The position numbers were made by a program, and so were the translations under genes. Shown piece after piece: positions 53,949 to 64,000 of a DNA stretch of 64,000 bases; position 1 is the stretch's first letter; each line of letters starts with the position of its first letter. Under the pieces are notes generated by a model, which was not told the DNA's origin, searched no databases, and saw only the letters and a list, made by a program, of their open reading frames with translations. Origin of the DNA: Eutreptiella sp. 'Long Island Sound 2002' (lineage: Eukaryota; Euglenozoa; Euglenophyceae; Eutreptiales; Eutreptiaceae); contig OZ038387.1 of assembly GCA_964036045.1 (NCBI GenBank), positions 20,413,348 to 20,477,347 of the forward strand. Reading direction: 5' to 3'.

Positions 53949-54480
53949 GTATATATATTGCTACACCCCTCTCCCCTTAAATCTAGCTAACAACAAGCAA
54001 GCAAGCTACAAGCAAGCAAGCAAGCAAGCAACACTTCGCTTTTCCGTTTTGGCCATTACTCCATTCCACCGCTTTGGGCTCTACTCTACTCTAGCCATCT
54101 CATACCCTAGGTGGTGGCCTTGCCGAATCCAAGGTTTGAGCAAAAAACTCACTACTGGTGCCCCGGGGCGGGGGCGCCAAGTCGGGAGGTGCCCTCCCAA
54201 AACCACGCATTTTGTGCCCCAAAACAGCTTTTTTTGACCCAAAACAGCCCCGGAACCCCTTCAAAACGACCAAACGAAGGGAAACGGTTGCTACACTTCA
54301 CGTGCGCCTTGATTGCCCCGTGGCCAAGAGCCCTTTGCTACCCTCTAACTCCACGATATGTCCAAGAAACGGCCCAAAAATGGCTAAAAATGGACCAAAA
54401 TGTGCGCTGTTTGTGTCAAACAGGCCCAAAACCAAGAATGGGCTGTATATTGGGCTATGTGGGCGGCCAAGACAAGCAAA
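53949..54480 (+). repeat. Third relative of the 33-kb TIR element (left half)
   Basis: It starts CTACACCCCTCTCCCCTTAAATCTAGC like 32989, continues with a CAAGCAAG tract where the first copy has CAA, then CCGTTTTGGCCATTACT and GGGCTCTACTCTACTCTAGCCAT. It shares CCCAAAACAGCCCCGGAA... in inverse with 36.1-36.2 kb. No right end is found. Confidence 0.65.
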
Positions 54481-55347
54481 AGGAACACCGGAACGGGTGA
54501 GCGCTGGCAAAAGCAACGTGGCCGCCCGGAGAAGGAGCGGTAGGGGGCGGAGCAGGAGGAGAGAAGGACCCCCATGGGCAAGAAAACAACAGGATGTCGT
54601 GCATATTGCTTTGCCACACGCAAGTCCAACACCTAACCCATGTCCAGCCCTTGTCCATACCTGCAATGCTCCGTGAGTGCACCCGTGTAGACGAGAGGGT
54701 AGATAGCAAGGCACCTGCACAACTCCCCCAAGGCCCCACAGACACCAACATGACATGAAGGGGAGTGGTAGGCTGGGAGAGGGCGGAGACTAACGCATAG
54801 AGGCTGCCCGGGGAAAAGACGGCGGGAGGCGGGACACGAGGGGAGAATGGCGCCCTAGGACATAGGGGTAACACATAGTCGTGCTACGTGCTCCGCTTTG
54901 TGCGCATCCAGAACTCAACCCAAATCCCGCCCTTCTCTCGCCTGCGAAGCTCTGTGCGTGCGCCCACGGGAATGGGTGGGCAGAAAACATGGCCCGGCCC
55001 GACACCCGACACCCCCCTGGCCGGCCGTGACAACACCACAAGCACGACCCAGCCACTACCCCACGGCCTGGGCCAAAGCCGCGAACCAGGCCAGGCAGGG
55101 TAGCGGCACCAAGTAGGGGGGGTGGCACAGTGCGACGAAGGACACGTACTGGCGCGCGAAGCAACACGAGACCCAGCCACAGAGACAATGTGCGGACACG
55201 GGACTCACGCGCGGAAGGTGCGGCGGAAGAAGCAGGGGCCAGACAAGGGAACAGCCAGGGGGAGGGAACGCGGGAAGCGGGGGGCGGGGGCAGCGAGTGC
55301 CGCGGGCACGGCAAATGGACGGCCCGTACAACAGCGTTGCACCCTGA
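54481..55347. other. GC-rich block, no gene accepted
   Basis: All frames are long because of high GC, including a 328-codon minus frame at 54790-55776 and several plus frames; none shows a domain. Confidence 0.35.
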
Positions 55348-56160
55348 CGGGGAGTGCAAGCACCAGCCCCCCCATGGGGTAACGCCGAGGGAAGGGGACC
55401 TATGCAGGCACCCCCCCCCCAAACCCCGCCCAGCCACCCCCCCGGCCAGACGGCACTGGGACAGGGGCATAGGAACAACGGCGGAGACAGCGCGGGGGAA
55501 ACAAGGGGCACCCGCTTCGTACAAATGGACATGCGTCGTAGCCAGGTACTCCGGCCGTTCCCCACACCGGGGTCCGGTACACTGTGGGTCACCGGAGGAG
55601 CCCTTGTGGGGCAAACGCGACTCTTGCCTGCCCCGATGGACGGTGTGCCCTACCCGCAGCCCCTCACTGGGCACGAACCACAGTACGTGCCGTGGGGAGT
55701 ACTCTGTGTCAGGCCCGTTGTCCACGCCCCCGGGCCGGTGCCAGTCAGCCAAGTACCTGTCTGTATGCTTGCCCAATTGGCTTGCACCCTCCTACTTCTG
55801 GAAGTTTATGGCCCAGCCCATAGCAACACCAGCCAAGGGGCCGGGGTGTGCTTGCACACAGCAGGGGCTAATTCACTACTGCAATAAAACACACACATGG
55901 CAAAGGGTCCTGTAGATAGCCAAATAGCACTTAGCAAGGCAAGTGTGGCTGGGATAGCACCTATTAGCACAGGGGCGCTGCCAGCTGCACCCACTAGTAA
56001 CAACCAGCACCAAATTTTTGCTGAGCCTACCGCACATGAGGCAACTGACGAAAGGTCTACCTCTGGAGGTTGGGATCCTTTACCCCGACCCCCCGGTGCA
56101 TCACCCTCCTCGCCCTTCACATCGGAGGATCGCATTTTAGAAGAGATTGGATCACTGTGA
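55348..56160 (+). pseudogene. Unidentified frame with one internal TAA
   Basis: The frame is open from a TGA at 55345 to a stop at 56158-56160, except for a single TAA at 55885-55887. The first part is Pro/Gly-rich (VQMDMRRSQVLRPFPTPG, VPWGVLCVRPVVHAPGPVP). After the TAA and three codons, ATG 55897 starts MAKGPVDSQIALSKASVAG and runs 87 codons to DRILEEIGSL. The second part has lower GC and normal composition, so it may be the only real coding piece. No family assigned. Confidence 0.3.
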
Positions 56161-56594
56161 CGCAGTTAGCTGCGGAGTGAGGGGGCAGATTACCCAGCCC
56201 ACCAACTCCCTATGCCATCCCCATGGAACAGAGGGTGATACACAAACCAGCGAATGGAGACCAAGTCTGCTCATCGGCCCTCCATGGTAGTGCGCAGAGC
56301 CAGAGCCCAAACTGAAGCACACTGTCAGATGATGTGGCTCACAAAAGGTGCTAGAAAAGCAGTGGGCCAGGGGAATGGAATAGAGAACAGGGAGTAGGGT
56401 ACAAAGGGAAGTTCGTGGCACTTCTAAAAGTGACTGATTCAGTCACCGTTCATGAAAATGAATAGAAAAGAAAAGTGCCCACGCACGCAATGTTGTGCGC
56501 GGATGTTGCAGGCCTGGAGGGAGTGCCAGGCGCGGTGCGCATACTGGAGTTGTTGCATGAACCAGTTCTGTTAGAGGGTAATGCATGCAGTTGG
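56161..56594. other. Anonymous, with coding-like string before the element
   Basis: 56487-56590 reads AMLCADVAGLEGVPGAVRIL, ELLHEPVLLEGNAC up to the TTGG-TA insertion edge of the next element, so the element may have landed in a coding segment. No domain recognised. Confidence 0.3.
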
Positions 56595-57340
56595 TACCCC
56601 CCCCCCCTTGTCGTTCCCCACCCTCTGTCGTTCCCCAATGGGGGGGTGGGGGACCGTCACTTGGTCAACCCAAAATTTTTCGTTGCGGTTCATTGTGTTG
56701 TTGTGTGGGTGACCGTGTTGTGGGGCACTACCACTTGTATCCCTTGCACTCATGGCGGGACATTTTGCTTACTTTCGCTGAAATGGTTCTTGATAGCACA
56801 ACCATGTTTCCCCCTGGGACCGGACAAATGTGACGGATGATGATAGTGACCTGAATTCTGACACGGAGGTTGTGTGGGTGAAGAGTGCCCGTGGTGTATG
56901 GGGTATGGGACACAGTTTTGGGAACAAGTTGTATTTTACAAGGGACATTCCCGAAGGGAAATGGGTTCCCAAAAATCTGCTTGCGCCTGCCAAGCCTCCT
57001 ACCAAGAAGGCAAAACCACCACCCAAGAGTGCTGCCCAAAGCATTCCAGTGGCAAGTGGAGAGCATGTGCCAGAGTTCAGGGTGAAGTGGAGCAGGACCA
57101 AGAAATTTTCAACCGAGCCGGTCAAGGAGTAGGTCTCCATACATTGGCAGCCCTTTGAACGTATCTTATGCTGCATTCTTTCGTTTTATGCTGCAATTTC
57201 TGTGCCTGCAAATGTGCGTGTATGGTGGTAGTGCGGTCCCCCAGGGGGGGGTGGGGGACCGTCACTTGGTGACCGTCCCCCAGGGGGTGGTGGGGGACCG
57301 TCTTCCCTGGGGTGGGGAACGACAAGGGGCGGGGGGGGTA
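56595..57340 (+). mobile_element. C-tract TIR element with TTGTCGTTCCCC ends
   Basis: The left end is TA, C11, TTGTCGTTCCCCACCC (with a second TGTCGTTCCCCA copy). The right end is GGGGTGGGGAACGACAAGGGG, CG8, TA. Subterminal GGGGGACCGTCACTTGG follows the left end and recurs at 57254, paired with GTGACCGTCCCCC in a near-hairpin. It carries the C-terminal half of the ARGVWG gene. Confidence 0.75.
56797..57132 (+). CDS. ARGVWG-family C-terminal exon
   Basis: The frame is open after TAG 56794-56796 and ends at TAG 57130-57132. It encodes TDDDSDLNSDTEVVWVKSAR, GVWGMGHSFGNKLYFTRDIP, a KPPTKKAKPPPK linker and GEHVPEFRVKWSRTKKFSTE, PVKE. It aligns with the 44.6-44.9 kb copy from the acidic stretch to the end without a gap in the core. 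There is no ATG, and the N-terminal domain is absent upstream, so it is probably a last exon or a 5'-truncated copy. Of the C-terminal copies it has the fewest lesions. Confidence 0.6.
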   Translation, partial: HNHVSPWDRTNVTDDDSDLNSDTEVVWVKSARGVWGMGHSFGNKLYFTRDIPEGKWVPKNLLAPAKPPTKKAKPPPKSAAQSIPVASGEHVPEFRVKWSRTKKFSTEPVKE

Positions 57341-57391
57341 GGGCAAAAGGCTGCAAAATTTCTGTACACAACCTTTTGTTTGTTGTCCCAG

Positions 57392-57667
57392 CCAGCAACG
57401 CCCCTTTCATGGCTTCCCGGTGGTGCAACTGTCATGTACACACGTTCTACTGGTGCCCAAGTTGCAGCCACTGTTCATGCCGCGTCTGAATGTGGGCAGT
57501 TCGTGGCGATCACGTATGAAGTTAATGGCCAAGTTGTTCATCACCGACGGGCACCAGCACATCAAATTGAACTTCGCATGCCCAGTCCATCGCCTTCTTC
57601 GCCAAGGAACAAAGACAAAAAGTCAAGCACTACCAAGAATTACCGGCCAACAACCAGACACCACTAG
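57392..57667 (+). CDS. ARGVWG-family N-domain copy
   Basis: After TTTGTTTGTTGTCCCAG the frame reads PATPLSWLPGGATVMYTRST, GAQVAATVHAASECGQFVAI, TYEVNGQVVHHRRAPAHQIE and a Ser/Pro linker to TAG 57665-57667. It has the G..V.Y.......AATV.........ITY....V.H..AP pattern of the family barrel. It starts 50 bp beyond the right end of the preceding element and is not itself enclosed in visible C-tract ends. A GGAATTACC / CATCCAG degenerate repeat follows (57630-57800). Confidence 0.5.
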   Translation, partial: PATPLSWLPGGATVMYTRSTGAQVAATVHAASECGQFVAITYEVNGQVVHHRRAPAHQIELRMPSPSPSSPRNKDKKSSTTKNYRPTTRHH

Positions 57668-57819
57668 GAATTACCAGAAACATCCAGACACCACCAACTA
57701 CTTGCAAAGATCCGAGCACCGCCATGTATGCATGCAGAAGGCATGAGAAAGTATCCGACAGCATCCAGAATGCATCAGGCATTACCATGAACCATCCAGT
57801 AAGCAGTAGCAAGCATCTA
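57668..57819. repeat. Degenerate ACCA.CCAG.CACCA low-complexity tract
   Basis: Loosely repeated CCAGACACCA, AATTACC and CATCCAG words over about 150 bp. Confidence 0.5.
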
Positions 57820-59617
57820 GTAAGCAATAGCCAGCCACCCAGCTACACCCTACAGCCTTTACAAGACCTTCCAACATGGACCCATTTCCTGGGGATATTT
57901 GTTCAACCAACCTGAGTGGTGCGCGCGTGGTTTGCTTGTGGTGCAAATATTCCCTCTTGGACCTCCGCTCCACCTGCTGGGAGTTGTAAGATGGCACAGA
58001 GATATGGGGTTGTGGACGAGCTCTGCCATGAATGGCCCAATCCGTGGTTGTCTGCTTTTTCTCCAACCGTCTTTTTAGGGTCCCGGCATGGCGGCATGTC
58101 TTGGTCCTCCACAAGGGCCGCCAATGCTGTGGTGTGGTCCCTGCAAAACAAATCTGCCACACATCGAATATGAGGCCCACAAAGAATCCCAGGGCCACCG
58201 CATGGCCCAACTCCACTACGAAATGCAATACAATCGCACATTGGGAGGACACCGGGAGCGCCTCCCATGCGTGGGCCTCTCAGACCTGCAGCTTTTGGAC
58301 GTGACATTAGTGATCTTGGAGCTGCGATTACACGCGCCCACCATGTGTTTTGATGACATGTTCCAGAACACCGTCATTGCAGTGACGAAAGACGTCGGTG
58401 TAGAGCCGCCTCCTGATTTGGTCAAGGCGCTGCTGTTCACCTGGGACGTCTTCGGGGCGCTACAACAGGATGGTGTATTCCACTGGTATGCCCCTGTGCA
58501 GCAGGCCCATGCTATGGTGATCCACCAAGCCATTGAGCAGCTCCGCAAGCTGAAGGAGGTACAGCCGCCCTCGCAATCCTCCTGGATGGAGCAGGCGTTC
58601 GTGCAGCCCCCACCGGATGCAGAGCAGCCCCCTCCCCCTGCGCATGAACCGCCACCACCCCCTCCCGGTGCCCCACCTCCACCCCCTCCGGATTCCCAAG
58701 AGCACACGGCGGCTGCAGAAGAAGACTACGTTATTCTGGCCCAACCCGATGCGGAACAGCCGCGAGCCGCGCCGGAGGTCATCGATTTGGTTTCCTCCGG
58801 TTCCGAATCTCCGCGATCGCATTCCGGGGACAGTGACTCAGCATCCGCGCCGCGCAGCGGCGATTTCGGCCTCAACGCGCCTGAGGATGGCAGACCGGGT
58901 CCGCGGGGTCGCGTGCGCCGCCGCGACGCAGCTCCGGCGCCAGAGGCTGACAACCCGGATTTTGGCAGTGTGCTCCTGCCCTCCGGCGTCCAACCCGTTG
59001 ACTCCCGGTCCCTCTCCACCCCCGAGGGCCTGCAGACATCCAAAAGCCGCGCAGACTCCCCGATTCCCAGACCAGCTAAGCGCTCTAAAAGAGAGCCGCA
59101 GAGTGCACGCGACCCAGAGAAACCGTGCGAGCCCAACCGCACTGAGTTTACCCGAGCCTCGGCGCCGGCGGCCACAGGACCGGCGCCGTTCCCCCCGGCA
59201 AAACTCGAGGAGCTGACAGGGCTCTCACTGGCCAAGTGCCGCGTGTCGGTGATGCTGCCGTACATGATACACGCGCTCTTGTTCTCCTCCTCCGCAGACC
59301 CTGCAGACCCCGTAGCCACGGAGAAGGGCACGGGGCCAACTCACAAGGGAAGCCCAGCACCGGAGAAGAAGGGGGGGGGCGCCACTCTGCAGGCCTCCAA
59401 CGCCGGTGTGGTCCCCTCCTCTGAGTCCCGTGCCGGGCGCGGGGGGGCAGCGCGCACCGCGTCGCCGGCTCCAAGAACGCCAGCGGAGTGTGGCCAGCCT
59501 GCAAGGCCGCCGGAGGAGGGGGGCGGAGAGAGTGGGAAGGAGTGGGAGTTAAGCAGCAGCAGTGAAGACGGGGAGTCCAGTGACGACGGCGTGAACAACT
59601 TGTTGGGCTCGGTTTGA
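57820..59617 (+). CDS. Pro-rich protein with a U1-type C2H2 zinc finger
   Basis: The main frame runs from ATG 58088 to TGA 59615-59617 (509 codons). Residues about 14-37 are WCGPCKTNLPHIEYEAHKES, QGH: C-x2-C-x11-H-x5-H, the spacing of U1/matrin/JAZ-type fingers that bind RNA or double-stranded RNA. A Leu-rich helical region follows (residues about 60-165). Then come a long PPPPP block, an acidic SSGSESPRSHSGDSDS stretch, a basic PAKRSKREPQ and a Ser/Asp/Glu-rich C-terminus. Upstream, a frame from about 57820 (FQHGPISWGYLFNQPEWCAR ...) can be joined in phase through a GT-AG intron at 57986-58078 (GTAAG ... CTTTTTAG), so ATG 58088 may not be the true start. Codons are GC-rich, unlike the flanks. 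Probably nuclear; function unknown. Confidence 0.6.
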
Positions 59618-61714
59618 GGGCTGCATTCACTGCCATGTCCGGTGTCCGCAAGCGGGGCTACTCGACGTAAGGGGTGCTTTTGGAAGAGGGCTGGGAGGCG
59701 TATTGAAACAGGGCCTCCAGTGATCAAAGGTGTGTTTTGAAAGATGCGATTTTCTCCCGTTGTTCGTTGCTGCAGGAGCGGTGCTGACCGTAGCCACACC
59801 CCGTGCACTGTTGTCTGCGGCCCACGATTTGTTGAATGGTTGAATGCCTCGGTTATCGGAAGTGCCTGATACCGCGTGGTACTGCCCACCCAGACTGGGA
59901 AGGAGGGAGCTGGTCCAAGAAACGCCAGCGAGTGGGGGGGGGTGGACCCCCCCCCCCCCCGCCGCCCTGTTCTCACCCATGCCAGGTACAGTGCAGGCAC
60001 AGGGCGCGAGGACTCCACAGGTGGTGGGGCCAACCAGAACCACCTTCTGGTCCTCGGCGCCGGTGACCCCGCTTACGCCCAGGGCGTCACTGAATCTGCT
60101 CTCTTCACTCAATCTTGTTGTAATGAGCCCCCCCACGCCCTACCACAGTGATGCAGTGCTGGACAGCCCGGTGTCAACAGCCACGATCTCTACAGACACG
60201 TGCAGCACTGAAAATTCCAGGTGCGCCACACCAGAGCGCTCCTCTGGCGTGTGACACACAACACCACCGCACACACACACACAACAAACATCTCACCGAT
60301 GTATGGCTGTGTGGTCCAACTCCAACAAAGCCAGTACCCACTGGGTTTTTTCAATCCTAATGACCAACACAACACAATGGCCGGTGACCCGGTGATAAAG
60401 CCCAGAACCAGCAGGTGCCTCTTATTCAAGTCAGGGAGGGTCAGGAGAAGTACAATGCGCCAGTGGACAATCAAACGGCTAGTCGAACACGCAATGAAGT
60501 GTGAAGGCGATGAAGGCCGTGTGAGGGCAGGCGCGGCTGGAGCAAAGTGGCGGGTACACACCTGACCTTTTGAGGCCCTCTGAGGGGGAAGGGGGCCCCA
60601 TTGCAGTGATCTACCACAATGAAGTCAGGGCAGATACCTGAGGCAGGCCAGTGGATAGTGTGGACGTAGCCTGCGGCAGACTGACCTTGTTAACGTGGTC
60701 GCCCACGTGAGCTTCTGACTGGAATCGACGCATCCAGTACACGGTGCACGGTCCTTGATCGACATCAGATTTCTTGTTTCTTCTCAGGACTGCCCCCGAA
60801 GGCGGTGTATACTGGTCAACCGGCCATTGACCAACAACTGCTGGCAGTTACTAGGCAACTTGTGTCTGTGAACCACAACAGTTGGTGGGTAAACGGTTGC
60901 TGTATGTATGGTTGCCTCAGGTTGCCCCATCCAACGCTCTTGAATCTGGCAGCCAGAGGTTTAGAGGCTGAGCACTGGCTGTACCAATCATGGCCCCTTG
61001 TGTTGCTCTGGGCGGGGCAGGATAGCTGGCAGTCCTAACCCTATTCCCTTCAAGAATGTCTGCAAATTCATGTCCAAGTAGTCTTGGGCCCCTTGGACGC
61101 CTTGAGGCTTTGGGCTGTCCTTGGGGGGGAAGGCAGAGTGGGCATACCTTGCTAACCATAGACGGTCAGTTTGAGATAGCAATGTCTTCTTGGAATATGT
61201 GGGCTAACAGAGGCATCACCTATTGGGTGTGGCAAGGTCTGGGTCAATATCTCTGTTTGGCCATTGTTTCTTGGGCTGTGCTTGTGCAGGTCTGGCCCCT
61301 GTGTCCCCTGTTGCTTTCTGTATGCAGGCTGGCTTCCCTATGGATGGGAGAATGCCCCTGCACCACCTCCTTGGGTGTGCCTCGCCCTAGTCGCAGGATT
61401 GTTCTGATCACTGATGATGATTTTGGGTGGGTTTCCATTCTAGTGAGATTTACTGCATGTGCAAGCAGTGCACTAATTTTCCCTGGTGCTCCTCTTTCCT
61501 CCCAACAGTAGCTTGGGGCCTGCTGCATGTGCATTACCCTCCCAAACACCATGTCACACAAACATGAATATCACAGGTCACATGAGGCCACATAATCCCA
61601 CTCTGTTCTGTGGTGCTGCACATTGATGTGCTTGCCTGGAGAGGCGTTGCCCAGATCCAAGGATGATGATGCTTATTTGGATCTGTCCATTTATGGAGGA
61701 GATCAATTATGGTT
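59618..61714. other. No gene recognised with confidence
   Basis: ATG 61056 opens a 151-codon frame with a hydrophobic stretch (ITYWVWQGLGQYLCLAIVSW), a possible membrane segment, but no family. A GC-rich minus frame at 59341-60033 mirrors the 58-kb gene. G9/C12 junction at 59935-59960. Confidence 0.35.
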
Positions 61715-61935
61715 TCATGCTCTCCCGGAGCCCGGTCTGCTGGTAAGGCATTTTGTGCGCACAGCATTTTTGCATGCAAAATTCCTTACCAGCTGACCAT
61801 CAAAGGGTCAGCTGGCAATGAATTTTGTGCGCAAAAAGCTGTATCGTCTGACTGGCAAGGCAGGGGGGGGTGGCGCACAAAATGCTTTATCATAGGACCA
61901 GCAAAGATATACATAGACCTGCTCTCCCGGATGAG
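61715..61935. repeat. Foldback cluster: four alternating copies of CTGGTAAGGCATTTTGTGCGCA
   Basis: Copy one (61738-61762) is forward. Copy two (about 61773-61798, TGCAAAATTCCTTACCAGCTG) is reversed, copy three (61808-61834) forward, copy four (61872-61905, GCGCACAAAATGCTTTATCAT) reversed. Outer words TCTCCCGGA occur on both sides (61725 and 61923). The whole can fold into nested hairpins. Confidence 0.65.
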
Positions 61936-64000
61936 CTAATTAGGCTTGCATGGATTGGCAACGGGGGGGTCAAATTTTCAATTACAGGATGTTCTGGTCG
62001 GGGAGAAAAAACCACCCCATTTTGGGTAAAAAAAAACCCCAGGGGAGGTTTTCTCCATGGAGGGGGGGGGGTTTTACCTGTACTGGGGGGGTCTTAGGGG
62101 GGTTCTCCCCATTTTGGGGGGCAATTCTGGGGGGATTGGGGGATTTCACACTTTGAGCGGGGGGTTCTCCCCGTTTCGGGGGGGAGGGTTCAGCACTTCC
62201 GGGGAGGGTTTCACCACTTTTGGGTGGCTGCAAGGGTGGTCAACTGTGGTCCCCCCCTTCATTGTGGCATAGTGGGGGGTATTTTGGTGACTGCAGAGGG
62301 GGGAGGCGGGGTTGCCCCATTTCCATTTCAGGCTTGGAGGTAGAAAAGGTGATGGTGATGAAACACCTGCGGTATGGAAGGGCAGCACAGAAATCACAGA
62401 GGAGACAGAAAGGGGGATGCACTGCCAAGAAGGAACAGATTCGGAGGAGGGGCAGCTTTGCCAAACACTTGCACCGCACCGCCACCAACAAACATCCCCA
62501 TCAACATCGTCCAACTCAGCTCACAAAAAAAAACCTCCAAAACAGCCCGTGTTCCACAAACCTCACACTGTCACTTCTTCCACCTCCTCCCCAACAGTCA
62601 CCACCAACAAACAAACACCATGGGGTGAGATGAGGAGGTGCTGCAGCAGGAAAGTGGTGGTCCATGGGTTGTGTGGTGAGCATACTGGTATCTGGGCTAT
62701 GTTGGGTATAGGGTTTTCCAAATGCCAGTGTTGGGTTTTGTGATGGCTGCTTGCATGTTTTTTCTGTGTCATTCAAGTGCTTGTTTAAGCAGGAGTTCAC
62801 GGTCATAGTCTGTTGATTGGGGTGGAGGGGTTCGGAGGAGTTGCCCTCACGCATGCAATTGATCTAACATCCTCTGTGATTTGTTCTTGCATGGTGTAGT
62901 TAGCCTCCTGGCCTCCTATGAGCCACAATATGTCAATTCTAACGCTGTCCAGGGTGCACATGCCGTAGTGGAAATTAACCCCCCCCCATAAAAAAGGAGA
63001 AAAAGCCTCCAAAACAGGAAGAATCTTCCCCGCGGGGGATGGGGTAGGTGGGTATTTAACCTGTAGGAGAGAAAACCCCACCTTTTTGGATGAAAACCCG
63101 CCACCCATTTTTCGACCCCCAACAAAATGGTTCAAAAAACCCTCCATCCGGGGGAAAAAGCCTTTTACCATGGCATGTGTTAACCATTTTCAAGAAACTC
63201 CGGGCCCAAAACCATACTTGTTCGCGGAGCTTTTCTTGCCATGGTCACAACTCAATTTCAAGGTTCTTCTCTTCACCAACACAGGTTGTTTTGTAGCTCC
63301 CCTATTGTTAACCCCCATCCTTTTTCCCCTATGCTGCCCAAAAACTGAGCTTTGTATTTTCACTCAAACTCCACTGCCCTACCAAAGAGCAAAGAGCACA
63401 ATACAACACAAAAAGTATAATACCAATCAGAAGTGAAACACAACCTGTTTTCTTCTTACCACACTCACACCACGGGTAGCCAACCTCCGGAGATTCTTAG
63501 TCCTCCGGAGCAGCTCTTTTTCACCACATAATATGAGTGCCCCCGAAGCATGACAAGGGATCAACAGCGAGGGAGGCAAAGCAGAGCACAAGACAAATAG
63601 TTGCTCGTAAAATTTGGTAATAGAGCACAAAGTGCTCTACTGCCGAACCAACGGTCGGTCCATCAAAGTAGGGCTGATGCACGATTCGTTTTACAAAGTT
63701 TCCCAAACCAATTTTTTGCACCATGTTTCTCACGTATGTTTTTCATTCATAGGCAAGAGGTGTAGCAGATGCACCACCACAAGTAGAAATGAGAAGTCTC
63801 TTTGGAGGTTAAAGTTTCTTTGACAGTTTTACCACAACTAACTACACATTCTCACTTTACGGCCATGAGCTATGAGCCTTTGGTGTTGATTTTGTTCTCG
63901 CTTGGGGTGTTTGTCTCCGTTTCTTTTTACGGTGCATTAAACACAAGCTAGTGACTAGATACCTGTTTTTGCTCTTTTTCTCTTCGATTTATCATATTAA
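61936..64000. other. G-rich tract and anonymous DNA
   Basis: 62030-62225 is a run of GGGGGGTTCTCCCC-type words with many G-quadruplex possibilities. 62985-63160 has C7 plus AAAACCC(G/C)CC words. 62510-62640 is ACAAACA/CCAACA-rich. No gene is recognised to the end of the window. Confidence 0.4.

Noticed and set aside
54790-55776. 328-codon minus-strand frame
   Set aside because: It lies in a GC-rich block where all frames are long, has Pro/Arg/Cys-skewed composition, no domain and no convincing start.
58480-58830. Minus-strand frames antisense to the zinc-finger gene
   Set aside because: They are shadows of the Pro-rich GC-rich coding strand.
61985-63160. C-tract element pair formed by the G-rich block at 62.0 kb and the C-rich block at 63.0 kb
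   Set aside because: The blocks share AGAAAA.CC.CACC words in the same, not inverted, orientation, and no TA-edged ends were found.

Overview
This window is nuclear DNA from a repeat-rich, probably intron-rich eukaryote, most likely a unicellular alga or another protist. The evidence is spliceosomal-type exon edges (for example an exon ending AG|GTAAGC at 22162), eukaryotic domains (RRM, SAP-like, RWD C-terminal-like, U1-type zinc finger), remnants of LINE, Ty3/gypsy and PIF/Harbinger elements, CCCTAA telomere-like units, micro- and minisatellites, and dozens of C/G homopolymer runs. There is no operon structure, Shine-Dalgarno pattern or bacterial gene density. The species cannot be named from sequence alone; a large-genome prasinophyte green alga is my guess, not a result.

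The density of intact genes is very low. The best gene-like loci are a CELF/Bruno-like RRM protein (38455-39174), a Pro-rich protein with a U1-type zinc finger (58088-59617, probably with an upstream exon), an exon resembling the C-terminal domain of RWD proteins (27228-27414), an unidentified 257-codon reading frame with HWDP..WE.PL repeats (11075-11848, minus), and an unidentified exon with a textbook donor site (21789-22162).

The main discovery candidate is a group of elements flanked by TA, whose inverted ends are long C tracts on the left and G tracts on the right. Behind the C tract each pair has its own inner end sequence, and the two ends match within a pair but differ between pairs. 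Examples are 26395-26794, 39750-41088, 40081-40866, 43816-45199 and 56595-57340; 42303-43309 is a looser relative. Several carry copies of an unidentified gene. Its N-terminal part is a short Tudor/Agenet-like beta-barrel-like segment. A Pro/Ser- or acidic-rich linker follows, then a C-terminal motif of the form W.K.ARGVWG..H.F.NKL.FTRDI, a KP-rich stretch and a final EFRV.....K.F...PV motif. Parts of this gene occur at about 9200-9625, 39905-40904, 40316-40646, 44086-44914, 46250-46786, 47151-47429, 56797-57132 and 57392-57667. One element is inserted inside another copy of the same gene, and an uninterrupted paralogue in the window shows the empty site, giving a TA target-site duplication.

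Layout: 1-800 is a 52-bp minisatellite with an inverted block; 801-10000 is mostly anonymous; 10001-10790 is a telomere-like patch plus a minisatellite; 11-17 kb holds an unidentified frame, gypsy remains and a Harbinger-like copy; 17.9-20.3 kb is a decayed LINE; 20.7-24.2 kb has transposase remnants and repeats; 24.2-32 kb is mixed with small exons; 33-36.5 kb holds a TIR element with an inverted relative and a GC minisatellite; 38.4 kb is the RRM gene; 39.7-47.5 kb is the C-tract element cluster; 47.7-49.9 kb has two more Harbinger-like copies; 50-56 kb is anonymous with remnants; 56.6-57.7 kb is another C-tract cluster; 58-59.6 kb is the zinc-finger gene; 59.6-64 kb is largely anonymous with a foldback cluster near 61.8 kb.
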